Shown here: positions 6,942 to 14,348 of the stretch, piece after piece | How the letters are laid out: each line of letters starts with the position of its first letter | Position numbering within the stretch: position 1 is the first letter of the stretch | Assembly: GCA_937927665.1 (NCBI GenBank) | Contig: CALBRY010000496.1 | Location: 1-14,348 of the forward strand | DNA length: 14,348 nucleotides | Direction: 5' to 3' | Source: an uncultured Chloroflexota bacterium | Lineage (GTDB): Bacteria > Chloroflexota > Anaerolineae > Aggregatilineales > Phototrophicaceae | Notes under the pieces: generated by a model | The model's database searches: none | What the model was told of the DNA's origin: nothing | What the model saw: the letters and a program-made list of their open reading frames with translations, nothing else | Translations under genes and position numbers: made by a program

Positions 6942-8398
6942 GCGCGATTGTCGGATTACCACAGGTTCAGCTTGAGATCGGCGGCGGCTACGCGGTCGAT
7001 CCGCGCAGTCTGATCGCTGTGCGCGTTCAGCAGCGATTGATGCTGCCCAGCCTGTGTGAACTAACTTTCTCTGATCCACCCGGCGCACTGCCAGATATTC
7101 AGCCCGGAATGGAATTGCGTGTCAGCCTGAACGAATACAGCGTGCCGCTGTTCGCTGGTGAAGTCACCGCCATTGAATATATCTACGGCGCACGCGGCGA
7201 ACAGGAAATCCGCGTCCGTGGTTATGATGCGCTCGTTCGGCTTCGGCGGCATCAATCCATCCGCAGTCATATTCAAGTGACCGCCGCCGATCTTGCCCGC
7301 CAATTTAGCCGCGATGCCGGATTCGATGCATCGATAGACGCGGATGGTCCGATCTGGCGCTGGGTACTCCAGCACGGACAAAACGATCTCGATTTCCTCG
7401 GTCAAGCCGCCGAGCGTGCAGGGCTGGTCTTTTATGTATTTAACGGCGTGCTGCGCCTATTCACCCTCGACGGGTTGGGCGAACCTCTGCCGGTCACGGT
7501 CGGGGGGAACGTATTAGAGGCGCGTTTTACCGCTAACCGCCTGTACGCCTATGAGCAGGTACGCACGGCGGGATGGCATCCGCAGGATTTTACCCTTCAC
7601 AGTGCGGGCAGCGGCGCAGACGGCGGCGACGTGTTTTATCACGTCAACGCAATCGTCGCAGATGCAGAGCACGCGCGGGCATTTTCGGCAGGACAGCTAA
7701 GGCGGCGGCAAGCGGCAGAACGTTCAGTGTGGGCAGTCATCGACGGTCATCCTCTATTGCAACCGGGTGCAGTCATTCGGATGAACAACGCGGCTCCTGC
7801 TGTCAACGGCGCGTATGTGATCACATCCGCGAACCACACGATCGACTCAACGAAGGGGTACATCACCGAGATTGACACCCAACCGCCGACCGTTCCGCCG
7901 CAGGATGATCACGTAACGGCAACGATCGGCGTCGTTTCTGATATCAACGGCGATGATGGGCGCGTGCGCGTGCTGCTTAAGGCAATCGAAGCGCGTGACC
8001 CGATTGAAACGGACTGGCTGAGCGTCGTCGCGGATGGTGCGGGTGCGGATAAGGGCATTATCGCGCTGCCAGAAGTCGGTGACACCGTGCTGGTTTTGAT
8101 TGTGCAAGCATTTCCCGGTCAAGGAGTCGTGATCGGCGGCGTATACAGCACCGGAAGCCTACCGGATAACGGGATCGTCAATGGGCGGCGTCAGCGCTAT
8201 ACGTTCCGCACCTCTGGCGGACAATTGATCCAACTTGACGATTCGGCAGGGCGACTGCGGCTGCAAAACCGTGACGGCAGTCTGTTGGAAATGTCGCCGG
8301 GGAGCGTCCGTCTCATCGCCGGTGCGGATCTGGAGATCGCCGCGCCGGGGCATCAGATTCGAATTGTGGGACGCCAAATAGACTTTGATGAAGGATAA
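6938..8398 (+). CDS. eCIS central spike protein (VgrG/gp27-gp5-like, Afp8-like)
   Basis: This protein joins the tube to the puncturing tip. Residues 1 to about 320 follow the gp27/phage late control D pattern: LCELTFSDPPG near 40-50, LRVSLNEYSVPLFAGEVTAIEY, IRVRGYDALVRLRRHQSIR, ADLARQFSRDAGF, and WVLQHGQNDLDFLGQAAERAGLVFY in the middle. Residues about 326-410 are the gp5-type OB-fold, from VTATIGVVSDINGDDGRVRVLL to GDTVLVLIVQAFPGQGVVIGGVYS. The last ~70 residues contain a short run of beta strands with GGQLIQLDD and GSVRLIAG, consistent with a small beta-prism needle. No lysozyme domain or C-terminal toxin extension is present. Its first codon overlaps the previous stop (ATGA), and the tip gene follows after two bases. 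At 486 residues it is close to a minimal spike. Confidence 0.94.
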   Translation: MSAIVGLPQVQLEIGGGYAVDPRSLIAVRVQQRLMLPSLCELTFSDPPGALPDIQPGMELRVSLNEYSVPLFAGEVTAIEYIYGARGEQEIRVRGYDALVRLRRHQSIRSHIQVTAADLARQFSRDAGFDASIDADGPIWRWVLQHGQNDLDFLGQAAERAGLVFYVFNGVLRLFTLDGLGEPLPVTVGGNVLEARFTANRLYAYEQVRTAGWHPQDFTLHSAGSGADGGDVFYHVNAIVADAEHARAFSAGQLRRRQAAERSVWAVIDGHPLLQPGAVIRMNNAAPAVNGAYVITSANHTIDSTKGYITEIDTQPPTVPPQDDHVTATIGVVSDINGDDGRVRVLLKAIEARDPIETDWLSVVADGAGADKGIIALPEVGDTVLVLIVQAFPGQGVVIGGVYSTGSLPDNGIVNGRRQRYTFRTSGGQLIQLDDSAGRLRLQNRDGSLLEMSPGSVRLIAGADLEIAAPGHQIRIVGRQIDFDEG

Positions 8399-8400
8399 AG

Positions 8401-8748
8401 ATGAAGTTCTTGACCGAAGATGCCGCGCTTTACTGCGCGCACGAAACCGGGAAGGTTCAAAATTCGGCATCACAGGGCTTAGTCACCGTCAAGGGGCGCA
8501 GTGTGCTCGTTGCCAAAGACCCGGAAGGACGAACTATTCTCGGCTGTACCAATGCCAATCCGCCGGTCGGGATCAAGCCGTGCAGCAAGACTCTCCCCGT
8601 ATTTGCGGGATATTCATCCTTTATCCGCGTGAAAGGGCATGCAGTCTGCCTCGATACGTTGAAGGGCTTAACCGACGGCACCCCACCCGGCGCAGTTGAG
8701 TATTCGGTACGCAAACCGGGGCAATCATTTGTTGATGGAGCAGGCTGA
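8401..8748 (+). CDS. PAAR-like spike tip protein (Afp10-like)
   Basis: A 115-residue protein directly after the spike gene, where eCIS and T6SS loci encode the conical tip that sharpens the spike. It has the Gly-rich, short-strand character of PAAR-like (DUF4280-type) proteins and several Cys/His residues that could bind a metal: Cys12 and His14 (YCAH), Cys49, Cys61, His80 and Cys83 (GHAVC). Classical PAAR Pro-Ala-Ala-Arg repeats are not evident, so the call leans on position, size and the Cys/His set. ATG 8401 has AAGG six bases upstream. The stop TGA overlaps the next start (TGATG). No effector domain is attached. Confidence 0.8.
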   Translation: MKFLTEDAALYCAHETGKVQNSASQGLVTVKGRSVLVAKDPEGRTILGCTNANPPVGIKPCSKTLPVFAGYSSFIRVKGHAVCLDTLKGLTDGTPPGAVEYSVRKPGQSFVDGAG

Positions 8749-9170
8749 TGACAGTTGACAGCCGCGCAATGCGGTTCATTCACCCTGACCTTGATCGGGG
8801 AACGATGGGAATGCGCTTTGCATTATCTGGCGGCATCGAACTGGTCAGCGGTGATCAGAATATTCGGCAGGCATTGCTCCTGCTGCTGACGACGATTCCC
8901 GGTGAGCGTGTGATGCGTCCGGATTACGGCTGCGATCTGTTCCGGCTGATCTTTTCCCCAAACGATGCTACAACGGCGGGCTTGGCGATTTATTATGTGC
9001 GCCGCGCCATCGAACGGTATGAGCCGCGCATCGATATTATGACGCTGGACGCCGAACCGGACGACCACATTCCGAATCAATTGAATATTCTGCTGGTCTA
9101 TCGAGTTCGTGAAACACTGCGCACTGGAACGCTGGTGCTTCCGGTCAATCTAGAAGGAGCAGCATCGTAA
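8748..9170 (+). CDS. Baseplate wedge protein, gp25-like (Afp9/W-like)
   Basis: This 140-residue protein matches the gp25/GPW family, which nucleates sheath assembly on the baseplate. Residues 37-69 show the family core: QNIRQALLLLL, TTIPGERVMRPDYGCDL and RLIFSP. Then come a helix with YYVRRAIERY (82-91), the EPRI motif (92-95), and strands LNILLVYRV (112-120) and LVLPVNL (129-135). The N-terminus is about 25 residues longer than the shortest members. In-frame Met8, 20 and 22 exist, but GGAG eight bases before 8748 and the TGATG overlap with the tip gene favour this start. The stop overlaps the next ATG by one base (TAATG). Confidence 0.93.
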   Translation: MTVDSRAMRFIHPDLDRGTMGMRFALSGGIELVSGDQNIRQALLLLLTTIPGERVMRPDYGCDLFRLIFSPNDATTAGLAIYYVRRAIERYEPRIDIMTLDAEPDDHIPNQLNILLVYRVRETLRTGTLVLPVNLEGAAS

Positions 9171-11788
9171 TGCCACTCCCATCGCCAAAGTTGATCGATT
9201 ATTCATTCGACGAACTGATCGAACGAAGCCTCGCCCTATTTAAGGCAAAACACCCGGAAAGTAACTGGAATGATCTTTCGCCCAGTGACCCCGGTCGGGT
9301 GCTGCTCGAATTATTCGCACATCTGGCAGAAACGATGATTTACCGGCTGAACCAGATGCCGGAAGAAGTGTATATCGCCCTGCTCGATCTCATCGGTGTG
9401 CGTATGCGCTCCCCCGGAGCGGCACAGGTCGAACTTGTTTTCAGCCGCGAAGCATCCGCCGCGCAAACGGAAGTGATGATCCCGGCGGGAACACAAGTCA
9501 GCGCCGAACGCGCCGCCGATTCCGGCGATCCGGTGATCTTCACCACCGCGCAAAATGTCACGCTCGCGGCGGGAGAAACGCAGGTTGCCGCGCTTGCCTT
9601 TCACGGGACGGTTATCAACGGCGAGTTGCTGGGCGTGAGCAGCGGACAGGTAGGGCAAAAGTTCACGGTTGCCCAACCACCGATCGTGGCGCGGTCACAG
9701 GAACATCGTCATCTGGTTGTCGGCATCGAAGCCGATCCGTCACAACTGCCGGTCGATGCGGAGCGCATCACACGAGAAGGCAAGACTTATCACATCTGGG
9801 ATGAAGTTGAGCAGTTTAGCATCAGCGGCGGCGAGCGTTTCTGTTTTCGTGTTGATCGCGTGAACGGACTCATCGAATTTGCCCCGATGATCCTGTTGAG
9901 CGGCGACGAAAGCTCGCGCCCGCTTGCAGAAATTCCGGCGGATAAGGCAGAAATCCGCGTATGGTATGTCTCTGGCGGCGGCACAATTGGGAATGTCGCG
10001 CCGCGCACGCTGAATACACTCAAAACGCCGCTTCCGGGTATATCCGTAACCAACCCCGCGCGCGCGGCTGGCGGGACTCAGGTGGAGACAATCGACAATG
10101 TGTTAATTCGCGGTCCGCTGGAACTGCAATCACTCTCCCGCGTGATTACGGCATCGGATTTTGAAGCCGCCGTCACCCAGTATTCGGGCTTTATTGAGCG
10201 AGCGCATGTATTCGCTCAGGCGGGCTTTTGGGCGCACGCGCAGCCGGGTACTGTCGAAATCGCGGCACTACCCAAACTGAACGATTCGACGCGGGACAGA
10301 ATCTCGCTTGCCGAAATGAACGCGCTGATAAGCGACCTTGATCAACAAGATGCGCGTGCCAGTGTCGAACGATTGCTCGATTCACGCCGACCGGTCGGGA
10401 CACGAAGCCTCGTTCATTGGGCGAATTTCAAAAGTGTTCGTGTGCAAGCCGAAATTCTCGCCCGTCCGTTGGAAGATGTCGAGAGACTGCGGAAGGAAGT
10501 TGAAACCCGGCTGTACGAGTTGATCAGCCCATACCCGACCAAAGAAAATGGAGAGGGTTGGCGCTTTGGCGAGACACTGCGCGTCTCTGAAATCTACAAC
10601 CGCATCCTAAAAAGCCCCGGTGTCGCATGGATTCGCACGATCACAATGATGGTTGATGATGTTCCCGACCGGCAGGTGCAAACCATCGCGTATGACCAAC
10701 ACCAGCCGCGCACATGGTATATCGGCAGCGGTGAGCGGATTTTCCGCTCCCTTAACGGTGGGGCAAGTTGGGAATTACTGCGAAGCTTTGAGGACGAACA
10801 AGTTCTGTTGGCGCGATCCAGTCCTCATCAGCCGGGCTGGATCGCGGTGATTACCCGTCAACCGACTGCCGTCGGCATCGGTGTCAACGTGTATTTTTCG
10901 GCGGACTGCGGCGAAAGCTGGCACGCAAACCCGGTGGTACTCGGCTCGATGGTCTACGATGCGGCGTGGGTCATGCGCGGCGATCTGCCGATACTCCTCG
11001 CTGCTGCCGATCAAGGGTTATTCGAGATTGCTCCTGACGAGGATGTACCGACGCGCCAGCTCATTGTTGATCGCGCCGCGCCTAGCCGGGGTTTTTATGC
11101 GATTGCGACCTTCAATGATGCCTTCGTGAATTACGTCGCCATCGCCGCCGCGGATCGACAGGGTGTGTATGTATCAACGGCGGGCGGAAAATCCAATTCC
11201 TTCCGGTATCTGGCGGGTGCGGATCGGCGCGGATTACGCGGTGAGGATGTGCGGTCATTAATCATTCAGGAAACCGGTTCATCCGCCTATTTGTGGGCTG
11301 GAACAGCAGCAGCAGGCGGTGATTCGGTCGGAAGCGGCTGTTTTGTCTACACGTTACGCGGAATCGAAGGATCGCCGGAAGGCTGGCGTCAGGTGAATAA
11401 CGGTTGGGCGGGCGGAACGTGTTGGTCACTATTTGCGGATCAAGAAACGTTGTATGCCACAACGAACCGTCAAGGACTTGTCACGCTGAAAACATCCGTG
11501 CCGGAATCAGAATATGAATGGCAGAATGCCGATATTCGCGGCGGGTTGCCGCTGCGTCGTGATGGCATGTTTCGCGGTCAGTTTACGGAACTGAGAACGG
11601 GTGCGATGCATCCGCAAGAGGGTTCGTTCTTCGTAGGATGTGAGGAAGGCGTATTTGCCAGCCAAGACGGTGTAACCTTCCGGTTTGCTGCGGCGAATAC
11701 GTTCACAGAGCAAATCGACTTACCCGGCTCTTGGTTATTCGTTTCGGGCAAGCATGATATCAAGGTGGTGGCTGCCAATGGACGTTAA
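9170..11788 (+). CDS. Baseplate wedge protein, gpJ/gp6-like (Afp11-like), with C-terminal Asp-box propeller
   Basis: Residues 1 to about 505 are the baseplate J part: DLSPSDPGRVLLELFAHLAETMIYRLNQ (cited as a region, 39-66), VMIPAGTQVSAE near 103-114, then VETIDNVLIRGP and LQSLSRVITASDFEAAV around 300-340, and WRFGETLRVSEIYNRIL near 464-480. This family builds the ring that links wedges and triggers sheath contraction. Residues about 515-872 are different. They contain Asp-box-like turns S-x-N-G-G-x-S-W (527-534), S-x-D-C-G-x-S-W (577-584), S-x-A-G-G-K (669-674) and S-x-D-G-x-T-F (831-837) separated by beta-rich stretches. This is the pattern of BNR/sialidase- or sortilin-type beta-propellers. 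The catalytic sialidase residues are not identifiable. The frame is unbroken across the joint. The propeller may decorate the baseplate for target or partner binding. It overlaps the next gene by 11 bases. Confidence 0.93.
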   Translation: MPLPSPKLIDYSFDELIERSLALFKAKHPESNWNDLSPSDPGRVLLELFAHLAETMIYRLNQMPEEVYIALLDLIGVRMRSPGAAQVELVFSREASAAQTEVMIPAGTQVSAERAADSGDPVIFTTAQNVTLAAGETQVAALAFHGTVINGELLGVSSGQVGQKFTVAQPPIVARSQEHRHLVVGIEADPSQLPVDAERITREGKTYHIWDEVEQFSISGGERFCFRVDRVNGLIEFAPMILLSGDESSRPLAEIPADKAEIRVWYVSGGGTIGNVAPRTLNTLKTPLPGISVTNPARAAGGTQVETIDNVLIRGPLELQSLSRVITASDFEAAVTQYSGFIERAHVFAQAGFWAHAQPGTVEIAALPKLNDSTRDRISLAEMNALISDLDQQDARASVERLLDSRRPVGTRSLVHWANFKSVRVQAEILARPLEDVERLRKEVETRLYELISPYPTKENGEGWRFGETLRVSEIYNRILKSPGVAWIRTITMMVDDVPDRQVQTIAYDQHQPRTWYIGSGERIFRSLNGGASWELLRSFEDEQVLLARSSPHQPGWIAVITRQPTAVGIGVNVYFSADCGESWHANPVVLGSMVYDAAWVMRGDLPILLAAADQGLFEIAPDEDVPTRQLIVDRAAPSRGFYAIATFNDAFVNYVAIAAADRQGVYVSTAGGKSNSFRYLAGADRRGLRGEDVRSLIIQETGSSAYLWAGTAAAGGDSVGSGCFVYTLRGIEGSPEGWRQVNNGWAGGTCWSLFADQETLYATTNRQGLVTLKTSVPESEYEWQNADIRGGLPLRRDGMFRGQFTELRTGAMHPQEGSFFVGCEEGVFASQDGVTFRFAAANTFTEQIDLPGSWLFVSGKHDIKVVAANGR

Positions 11789-12323
11789 AGCCATTGAACG
11801 TCTGCTTCCGTGGGTAATCCAGCGCACCTTGGATAACCCGGATAATCCGATCAACGGTTTTCTCAATGTGATGTCCGGTTTGCGCGCCCCAATCGAAGCC
11901 GAGTATTTGCGGCTGCACACTTACCTGAGTCCGTACACCACGCCGGACGACTTTTTACCCTACCTTGCACGGATGATGAATCTGAGCCGTTATTTAGCCG
12001 ACGATCCGCCCTATTTGATGACGGGGTTAGCGCATCTCCGCAGCCTGATTGCGCTTTCGGTGCGGCTTTCGCAGCAGCGCGGAACAGTCCACGCCTTACA
12101 GCGATTTCTCGAAGTTGCGACCGGGATCAACGGGTTTCGCGTCGAAGAACATGTGCGCGCGTTTCATGTGCGCATCTACGCGCCACCCGGTGCAATGGCA
12201 TATCAGGCATTGATCATCCGCATCATTGAAGGCGAAAAACCCGCTTATGTAACGTTCGAACTCTTGGAGGAGCAGCCTCAAGATGACCGACCAGCAGATC
12301 CCGGCGCAAGCGGCTCCAACTGA
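11778..12323 (+). CDS. Tail protein, gpI/TIGR02242-like baseplate component
   Basis: A 181-residue protein of the phage tail protein I / TIGR02242 type, which sits next to gpJ in the baseplate and often links to fibres. Key features are an N-terminal helical part with PIEAEYLRLHTYLSPYTTP, FLPYLARMMNL (59-69), HLRSLIALSVRLSQQRGTVHALQRFLEVATG (86-116, cited as a region) with the family RGT at 101-103, and the C-terminal strand pattern FHVRIYAPP and AYVTFELL. The frame opens at 11685, but ATG 11778 is preferred because AAGGTGG lies just upstream and it gives a normal 11-base overlap with the J gene. Residues after 165 are acidic/Pro-rich and encoded in the 41-base overlap with the following gene. 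Confidence 0.88.
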   Translation: MDVKAIERLLPWVIQRTLDNPDNPINGFLNVMSGLRAPIEAEYLRLHTYLSPYTTPDDFLPYLARMMNLSRYLADDPPYLMTGLAHLRSLIALSVRLSQQRGTVHALQRFLEVATGINGFRVEEHVRAFHVRIYAPPGAMAYQALIIRIIEGEKPAYVTFELLEEQPQDDRPADPGASGSN

Positions 12324-14348
12324 GGATACACCGCTGTTCGCGTTTGAATATCCAGCGGAGGCGGGCGAAACCAATATTTTCACCCTTCCAGCAACGCGCA
12401 TCGCTGTATTCGATGTGAAGGTAATCAATGTTTCCGGCTTTCCTTTAAAAGCGCGGATTGGCACGGAAATTCTGGACGAAGCGGCAGCCCCTTGGATCAC
12501 CACCGAAGAAAATGCTGAACAAGATTTCGAGATTGGCGCTGAACAGGTTTATTCACTTCGCCTGAATGTTCCTTCGTCTGCTCGTGAAGGGGATTATCGC
12601 TTACAGCTGAGCGTGCTCGATCTCGCGTTCCCGGATGAAACGCTCACGCTTTCAGATGTCATTACGATACATGTGCCGCCGCTTCCGCCAACCCGCATCC
12701 CGGCGGCAGTAATCGTGATCGCGCTGCTTTTGCTGATCGCAGTCGTGATCGGGGTGGTGTTATTCATCCTGAGCAATCGACCGGAACGGCTGCCCAATGG
12801 AGTCGCGTTTGTCAGCGGAGATGTAAACAGCCCACAGCGTCAGATTTATGTGGTCGATCTAGACGACATCGAACAGGTATCCCTGCTAATCCCCAGCAAC
12901 CGCACGCTTGATACCAGCTACCGCACTGTAATCACACGGGCTGGCGATCAGTTTATCGAACAGACGCAGCCGTATACGATTGTGGGGCTGCAAGAATACG
13001 ATCCGGCATGGTCGCCGGATGGGTGTCAGATCGTGTATGGGGCGCGGCTCGGCGTGGGACGCTACCTGCTTCAACCGGGAGAAACACTGTATGATCTCCA
13101 ACTCCGGTTGGGATTAAGTGACAGCGATTTCACCCCGATTGTGAATGCGGTTCGTGCGTCTCGTGCCTTCGATGCACAAGTTTTCACCCCGGCGCAGGCA
13201 CTCAGCGCAGTCGAAAACGGGTATTTGCGTCTAACCACAAATCCCGATCTGGCGGCGATCAACTATTTTCTCAAAGAAGGATCGCCTGCCGTTCAAGGCG
13301 CGCTTTATCGCGCAGTCAGCAGGCTTGTTTACAATACCATCGTCAACCGGGGAACGATCGCCGGATTGTACTTGATGGATCGACGCTTTCCCGCCTCATC
13401 GCCGCGCCAATTACTGCCGCAGATTGTCTATCAAGGTGTGATTTATGAACCCAGTGATCCGGCATGGTCGCCCGATGGCGCATGGATCGCATTTAGCTAT
13501 GTGGGGCGGCTGAACGAAAGTGTGCCGGAAGCACCATCTTTCCTCGCCGTGTTGAATACGCAAACGGGCGAAGTATCGGCTATCCAGCCGACCGAGACGC
13601 GCGCGGCGAACGGCTTACATTACGATAGTGATCCGCAGTGGTGGCAGGGCGAAAACGACACGCAAGGCTTGGTGTTCGTCTCACGCCGCCATATCAACGA
13701 GTTTGGTGTGCCAATCAGTCAAATATACGGACTTTCCCTGAGTGTCAGCGGCGCGGATGGTGTGCCAATTTCCACCCCAACTGTCCAAGTGCTACCCCTC
13801 TTCACGCCGACCGGAACGATCATTGCGGCGACGGCGACACCCGTTTTTCAAACGCCGACCGCGATCCCACCAACGGCATCACCGACAGGGATAGGCGGGC
13901 TAAATGCCGCGACTCCCCTGCCACTTGGTCAGTTAGAGGGGCGGCTGTTCCCGACTACCCGACCCCCAACTCGTGTATTCGCGCCGTTGCCGCCGCCCGT
14001 ATTTGTGAGCGGGGTCGTCAACCTGAGCGGAAATATGGTGAACGATTACGCGCCCGTGATGGTTGACGAAGGGCGCATGGTATTCGTCAGCGACCGCGCA
14101 GCTTCGGCGGCAGGAACCGGAGCGCAGCTTTATGTGATGGATCGCGCGATCGAATATTTGACGGGCAGATTGAACAGCGCAAGCGCACAATTTGACCATG
14201 TGCACCGATTGAGCGAGTCTTCGCTTGATCCGGGAACAAGCGATAATTCACCCGCCGCTTCACCGAATGGTGAAAGTATCGTGTTTTCATCGCAGCGCTT
14301 GCAAATTCCGCAACTGTATACCCTGAGTGTGGGTGGCGGCACAAGAGT
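12283..14348 (+). CDS. Single-pass membrane protein with PD40/TolB-like propeller, C-terminus cut by window edge
   Basis: The frame is open for 688 codons from ATG 12283 to the last base, so the C-terminus is missing. GGAGGAG lies about 10 to 12 bases upstream of the start. Domains in order: residues 20-131, beta-rich and Ig-like, with no signal peptide; a strong transmembrane helix at 139-164; then propeller blades marked by DPAWSPDG at 240-247 and again at 392-399, YAPVMVDEG at 589-597 and NSPAASPNG at 655-663, each followed by a strand such as IVYGAR, IAFSYV, MVFVSDR or IVFSSQR. This is the PD40/TolB-type repeat. Between blades, residues 263-295 (QPGETLYDLQLRLGLSD...) resemble a degenerate LysM, and 497-572 is a Pro/Thr-rich linker. 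The large domain probably lies on the opposite side of the membrane from the N-terminal domain; the orientation is not certain. It overlaps the gpI-like gene by 41 bases, so it is part of the eCIS operon. Confidence 0.9.
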   Translation, partial: MTDQQIPAQAAPTEDTPLFAFEYPAEAGETNIFTLPATRIAVFDVKVINVSGFPLKARIGTEILDEAAAPWITTEENAEQDFEIGAEQVYSLRLNVPSSAREGDYRLQLSVLDLAFPDETLTLSDVITIHVPPLPPTRIPAAVIVIALLLLIAVVIGVVLFILSNRPERLPNGVAFVSGDVNSPQRQIYVVDLDDIEQVSLLIPSNRTLDTSYRTVITRAGDQFIEQTQPYTIVGLQEYDPAWSPDGCQIVYGARLGVGRYLLQPGETLYDLQLRLGLSDSDFTPIVNAVRASRAFDAQVFTPAQALSAVENGYLRLTTNPDLAAINYFLKEGSPAVQGALYRAVSRLVYNTIVNRGTIAGLYLMDRRFPASSPRQLLPQIVYQGVIYEPSDPAWSPDGAWIAFSYVGRLNESVPEAPSFLAVLNTQTGEVSAIQPTETRAANGLHYDSDPQWWQGENDTQGLVFVSRRHINEFGVPISQIYGLSLSVSGADGVPISTPTVQVLPLFTPTGTIIAATATPVFQTPTAIPPTASPTGIGGLNAATPLPLGQLEGRLFPTTRPPTRVFAPLPPPVFVSGVVNLSGNMVNDYAPVMVDEGRMVFVSDRAASAAGTGAQLYVMDRAIEYLTGRLNSASAQFDHVHRLSESSLDPGTSDNSPAASPNGESIVFSSQRLQIPQLYTLSVGGGTR

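Larger units (their letters stand above)
2565..14348 (+). other. eCIS (Afp/PVC-type contractile injection) operon, right end outside the window
   Basis: Eleven + strand genes follow each other with at most 16 bases between them and six or more stop-start overlaps (TAATG, ATGA, TGATG types). No terminator or promoter is visible inside. Order by Afp numbering: 16-like, sheath, tube, unknown disordered protein, 7, 8, 10, 9, 11, gpI-like, membrane propeller. Missing from the window are a second tube, tape measure (Afp14), fibre (Afp13), AAA+ ATPase (Afp15) and any clear toxin. The set is enough for tube, sheath, cap and most of the baseplate. Confidence 0.93.

Noticed and set aside
7573..7875. 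Arg-rich plus-strand frame inside the spike gene, resembling a basic nucleic-acid-binding peptide
   Set aside because: It is a shadow of the GC-rich spike gene in another frame; the Arg run comes from repeated ggc/cgg triplets and there is no ribosome site.
11685..11777. Upstream extension of the gpI-like protein
   Set aside because: It would overlap the J gene by over 100 bases. ATG 11778 has a better ribosome site and starts at the usual family N-terminus.
13000..13477. Near-identical DNA repeat GATCCGGCATGGTCGCC at about 13000 and 13456
   Set aside because: It encodes the conserved DPAWSPDG turn of two propeller blades in the same frame, so it is a protein repeat and not a separate DNA element.
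13638..14066. Plus-strand frame of 142 codons overlapping the propeller protein
   Set aside because: The propeller frame is open for 688 codons with domain motifs on both sides of this stretch; the other frame has a shadow-like Arg/Pro-rich composition.

Overview
The window carries most of one extracellular-type contractile injection system (eCIS, a phage-tail-like particle of the Afp/PVC kind) on the + strand from 2565 to the right edge. To its left are a tRNA-Arg gene and two unrelated-looking minus-strand genes. Base composition is moderately GC-rich, the tRNA has no encoded CCA, and the locus combines a compact one-sheath/one-tube eCIS with membrane-tethered PD40-type propeller proteins. 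This suggests an environmental bacterium, most likely Chloroflexota (Anaerolineae-like). That placement is an inference from gene style, not from a marker gene.

Left part (1-2564). A lipoprotein gene runs off the left edge on the minus strand. A tRNA-Arg(CCG) follows on the + strand, with a well-formed promoter and a hairpin/T-tract terminator. Converging on it is a minus-strand gene for a ~12-pass membrane protein of unknown function with a long charged cytoplasmic-type tail. An 11-bp perfect inverted repeat lies just past its stop codon. The AT-rich gap 2434-2564 separates this gene from the divergent eCIS operon and holds overlapping -10-like elements for both directions.

Right part (2565-14348). 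Eleven genes lie head to tail with gaps of at most 16 bases or with overlaps, so they are probably one transcript. In order they are: Afp16/Pvc16-like (DUF4255) tail cap fused to a carboxypeptidase-regulatory-like domain; sheath; inner tube; a 419-aa low-complexity, Trp-motif protein of unknown function; LysM baseplate hub adaptor (Afp7-like); VgrG-like spike (Afp8-like); PAAR-like tip (Afp10-like); gp25-like baseplate protein (Afp9-like); gpJ-like baseplate wedge (Afp11-like) with a C-terminal Asp-box propeller; gpI/TIGR02242-like tail protein; and a single-pass membrane protein with a PD40 (TolB-like) propeller that runs off the right edge.

Functionally, the sheath contracts around the tube and drives the spike/tip complex through a target membrane. 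The LysM, spike, gp25, J and gpI proteins form the baseplate, and the DUF4255 protein caps the tail. No second (Afp5-type) tube gene, tape measure, tail fibre, AAA+ ATPase or recognisable toxin is present in the window; these may lie beyond 14348. The most unusual parts are the J-propeller fusion, the membrane-anchored propeller embedded in the structural operon, and the disordered protein in the position where Afp5/Afp6 normally sit.
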